Shown one piece after another: positions 9,061 to 10,768 of a DNA stretch of 10,768 bases. Source of the stretch: Jimgerdemannia flammicorona (Eukaryota > Mucoromycota > Endogonomycetes > Endogonales > Endogonaceae). The notes below the pieces were generated by a model that did not search any database, was not told the DNA's origin, and worked only from the letters and a program-made list of their open reading frames with translations. Location: assembly GCA_003990745.1 (NCBI GenBank), contig RBNI01007001.1, positions 1 through 10,768 on the forward strand, in the 5' to 3' direction. Every line of letters starts with the position of its first letter. The first letter of the stretch is position 1. The translations under genes and the position numbers were made by a program.

Positions 9061-9967
9061 AGTGTGAGATGATAGTGCTAGAGAATAGACTTATAGGAGG
9101 AGACATCATTAGAACAATTGTCTCTACAGGAGAGGTGGTGAGATATTTGGACATCTTTCTTTCTGTATATGGTTCTGTCTTGCCATGGTTGTGGTGGGAA
9201 AGGAGGGTGACTATTTGGGGGGAGGCTCTTAGAGGTTGGGGAGATTGCCACATCTCCCTAGCAGGCCAGGTATCAATCCTGAATGTCTACTGGTTCCCTA
9301 AGCTATGGTATATTGCATATCATTTGGACTTTCTAGCTTAGGTGGTGAAGAGATTGATGAAACTGGCTAAAGACTGGATATGGGCAGGGAGGCAGTCTCA
9401 GATAAGTTGGGACACTCTGGCAATATAGGTGGTTAGAGAGGGCTAGGTCTAGTGGACTTTTCTAAGAGGCTGTACTATCTACAAGCATGGTGGTTGAAAA
9501 GAGCTATTGATTTGTAGAGATAGAGTTAGGTGCCACTGATGCAGAAGGTATGAGAGATAAGGTTCTCTCTACAAGAGTCCTCAAGAGATTTGCTCTCTCT
9601 GGTGGATCTGGATGGAAGCTGATGGCTATAATATAAGGGCTTCTGGTAGGGGGTAGTAGATAGAGCACACTGAATTGGCCTGTACTAGCAAAGCAATGAG
9701 AGGAAGATACTGTGGGGCCCAGCTATGTGGCAATAGGACAGACTGCTTCTGGGGGGTATTTCACTTGCTGAGTTTGATATTGGTGATGGTGTAGAGTATC
9801 AGTGGGGTCTTGGCCAGGATCTTTGGCCAAATAGTTGGCAGGCAGTAAGGATTGGTGAGGAGTGAGACTGGGCAGAAGTCTGGTCATGGAGTGCTGAGGT
9901 ATAGAGGTGGCTTCCTCCCAAGTTCTGGGTGGTATGGTGACAGATACTGCAGAGGAATATTATATTG

Positions 9968-10084
9968 AATTTTCATACTGGGCATCTGGTGAATGGTGGC
10001 CAATTAGATTGTAAGGAGTATTATAATATAGGGTAAGTTGGGGGATTTGTGCAGATGTCAGAACATTGGCTGAGAGAGTGTGAG
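9968..10084 (+). other. C-terminal Cys/His (zf-RVT-like) region of ORF2
   Basis: After the frameshift the reading has NFHTGHLVNGG, then Cys (10010), Tyr (10019), then E-H-W-L-R-E-C (His 10064, Cys 10079). This spacing fits the C-terminal C-x2-C...H-x4-C zinc-binding region common in LINE RT proteins. The second Cys is now Tyr, which TGT to TAT would explain. The match is by pattern and not by an alignment. Confidence 0.55.
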
Positions 10085-10405
10085 GTTCTGGGGGACTTTT
10101 GGATAGTGATAGGAGACTGGCTGGAAGTGGAGAGGAGGTCAGATGGAGAGAGATTGCTGGGAGGATTTGAGATCTCAGTTAGTAGATAGTATGGACAATG
10201 GTTGACTCACTGTAGGGTGGGTTTTAGTAGTATAGATAGGGCTGGCTGAATATTGGCTCTTTGTTTTCAAGGAGGAGTAACAGATAGGTATACAGGAGAA
10301 GTTGTTAAGGTAGGAGGGATTGATAGGAGATTTGCTGACTAGGTAGTGGATTGGTTGGGGTCCCCAGGGTGGGTGATATCACCATCTGATAGAAGGGATC
10401 TGTGA

Positions 10406-10768
10406 ACAGGGGCAACACAGCAATACGGGCAACATGGGCAGGCAAGACGGGCAAGATGGCAAGATGGCAAGATGGGCAACATGGAAAAGACGGGCAAGAT
10501 GGGCAGATAGCAAGACAGGTGACATGGGCAAAATGGGCAAAATGGGCAACACGGGCAACATGGGCAACACAGGCAGGCAACACAGGCAACATGGGCAATA
10601 TGGGGGGCAACATGGGCAACATGGGCAACATGGGCAATATGGGTGGGCAAGATGGGCAAGATGGGCAAGATGGGCAAGATGGGCAAGATGGGCAAGATGG
10701 CAAGACGACAAGACGGGCGACATGGGCAAGATGGGCAAGATGGGCAAGATGGGCAAGATGGGCAAGAT
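10406..10768. repeat. 9-bp G-rich minisatellite, unit GGGCAAGAT and variants
   Basis: The array starts immediately after the ORF2 stop and runs past the window end. Perfect GGGCAAGAT copies stand in tandem at 10645-10698 (six) and 10724-10768 (five, up to the edge). Elsewhere the unit varies in its last three bases (CAT, CAC, TAT, AAT, GAC), and some copies are 8 bp. The left part (10406-10500) is the least regular. On the opposite strand the unit encodes short repeats such as Pro-Ile-Leu or Cys-Pro-Ser, which is a by-product of the 9-base period. It may be the LINE's own 3' tail, or a pre-existing repeat into which the LINE inserted. Confidence 0.92.

Larger units (their letters stand above)
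4850..10405 (+). mobile_element. Near full-length non-LTR retrotransposon (LINE), Tad-like, inactivated
   Basis: It comprises about 5.55 kb with ORF1 followed by ORF2 on the same strand: endonuclease, reverse transcriptase and a C-terminal Cys/His region in the order typical of fungal Tad1/Deceiver-type LINEs. I see no RNase H domain. The left edge is set by a sharp switch from C-over-G, AT-rich sequence to a purine-rich, G-over-C sense strand between about 4840 and 4890. There is little or no 5' UTR, so mild 5' truncation is possible. The right edge is the last stop of ORF2, after which a 9-bp minisatellite begins at once. Both ORFs are full of stops. No target-site duplication can be tested because the right flank is not reached. 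Confidence 0.88.
6843..10405 (+). pseudogene. LINE ORF2: endonuclease and reverse transcriptase polyprotein, inactivated
   Basis: ORF2 nicks target DNA and reverse-transcribes the element RNA at the nick. The frame is continuous from ATG 6843 (MNSTTNILSLNMNRL) to a probable 1-base loss near 9441, then continues one frame over to TGA 10403-10405. The total is about 1187 codons, a normal size for fungal LINE ORF2. I count about 44 in-frame stops, mostly TAG, so it cannot be active. Domains in order are the APE endonuclease (6843-7523), a linker, the pre-RT segment with GEDGLP (8271), the RT (about 8420-9060), the post-RT thumb-like region (SGVKLNW, about 9042) and a C-terminal Cys/His region (9968-10084). 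Downstream of the shift the reading GLGLVDFSKRLYYLQAWW confirms the second frame, since 'GGLGL-x-D' is common at this place in LINE RTs. Confidence 0.9.

Noticed and set aside
9350..10400. RNase H domain in the LINE
   Set aside because: I looked for the D-E-D-D pattern after the RT in the shifted frame and saw none; the region resembles the linker plus Cys/His end instead.
401..10405. Reassigned stop codons (alternative genetic code) as the explanation for many in-frame stops
   Set aside because: All three stops occur in-frame, they fall at Gln, Arg and Trp-like positions, and other conserved residues (Gly to Arg, Ser or Asp; Cys to Tyr) show the same transitions. There are frameshifts too. 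Decay explains all of this.
10305..10765. Minus-strand proteins rich in Cys-Pro-Ser or Pro-Ile-Leu repeats
   Set aside because: They are open only because a 9-bp repeat without a stop stays open in several frames. All three minus-strand frames give similar repeats.
10406..10768. CRISPR array
   Set aside because: The period is 9 bases with no unique spacers, and no cas genes are present. It is a minisatellite.

Overview
No intact gene is present in this window. It is a nest of decayed transposable elements, most likely from a repeat-rich filamentous fungus. The evidence is a Tad-like non-LTR retrotransposon (LINE) beside an LTR-retrotransposon relic. Both are full of in-frame stops, mostly TAG/TAA/TGA where a C-to-T or G-to-A change would give a stop from Gln, Arg or Trp, and CpG is almost absent until the last 350 bases. 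This fits repeat-directed cytosine mutation (RIP or methylation-driven deamination). The species cannot be named from the sequence, and 'fungus' is an inference from element type and mutation style.

Layout on the + strand. Bases 1-400 are AT-rich and hold a small curiosity: a 32-T run flanked by a perfect 15-bp direct repeat (123-186), like the footprint of a retrotransposition that inserted almost nothing but a poly(A) tail on the minus strand. From about 360-400 to about 4850 lies a long coding relic of an LTR-type retrotransposon. It starts with roughly 950-1000 residues that I do not recognise, followed by a gag-like core (about 3410-4270), a CCHC zinc knuckle that has lost its first Cys (4277-4318) and a dUTPase domain (4403-4750). 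The protease/RT/RNase H/integrase part expected next is absent, because the sequence changes abruptly near 4850.

From about 4850 to 10405 is a nearly complete LINE on the + strand. A broken ORF1 (to about 6805) has a Glu/Lys-rich C-terminal part. ORF2 (6843-10405) has an APE-type endonuclease, a reverse transcriptase with recognisable motifs and a C-terminal Cys/His region. ORF2 has about 44 in-frame stops but, by my reading, only one frameshift (near 9441). Directly after its last stop comes a 9-bp G-rich minisatellite (unit GGGCAAGAT and variants) that runs to the window end.

The simplest history is that an LTR element was inserted and heavily mutated and that a LINE then landed next to or inside it. 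The LINE is less AT-rich and so perhaps younger. The other LINE flank is not visible, so target-site duplications cannot be checked. The part most worth a second look is the gag-dUTPase element with its very long unrecognised N-terminal region.
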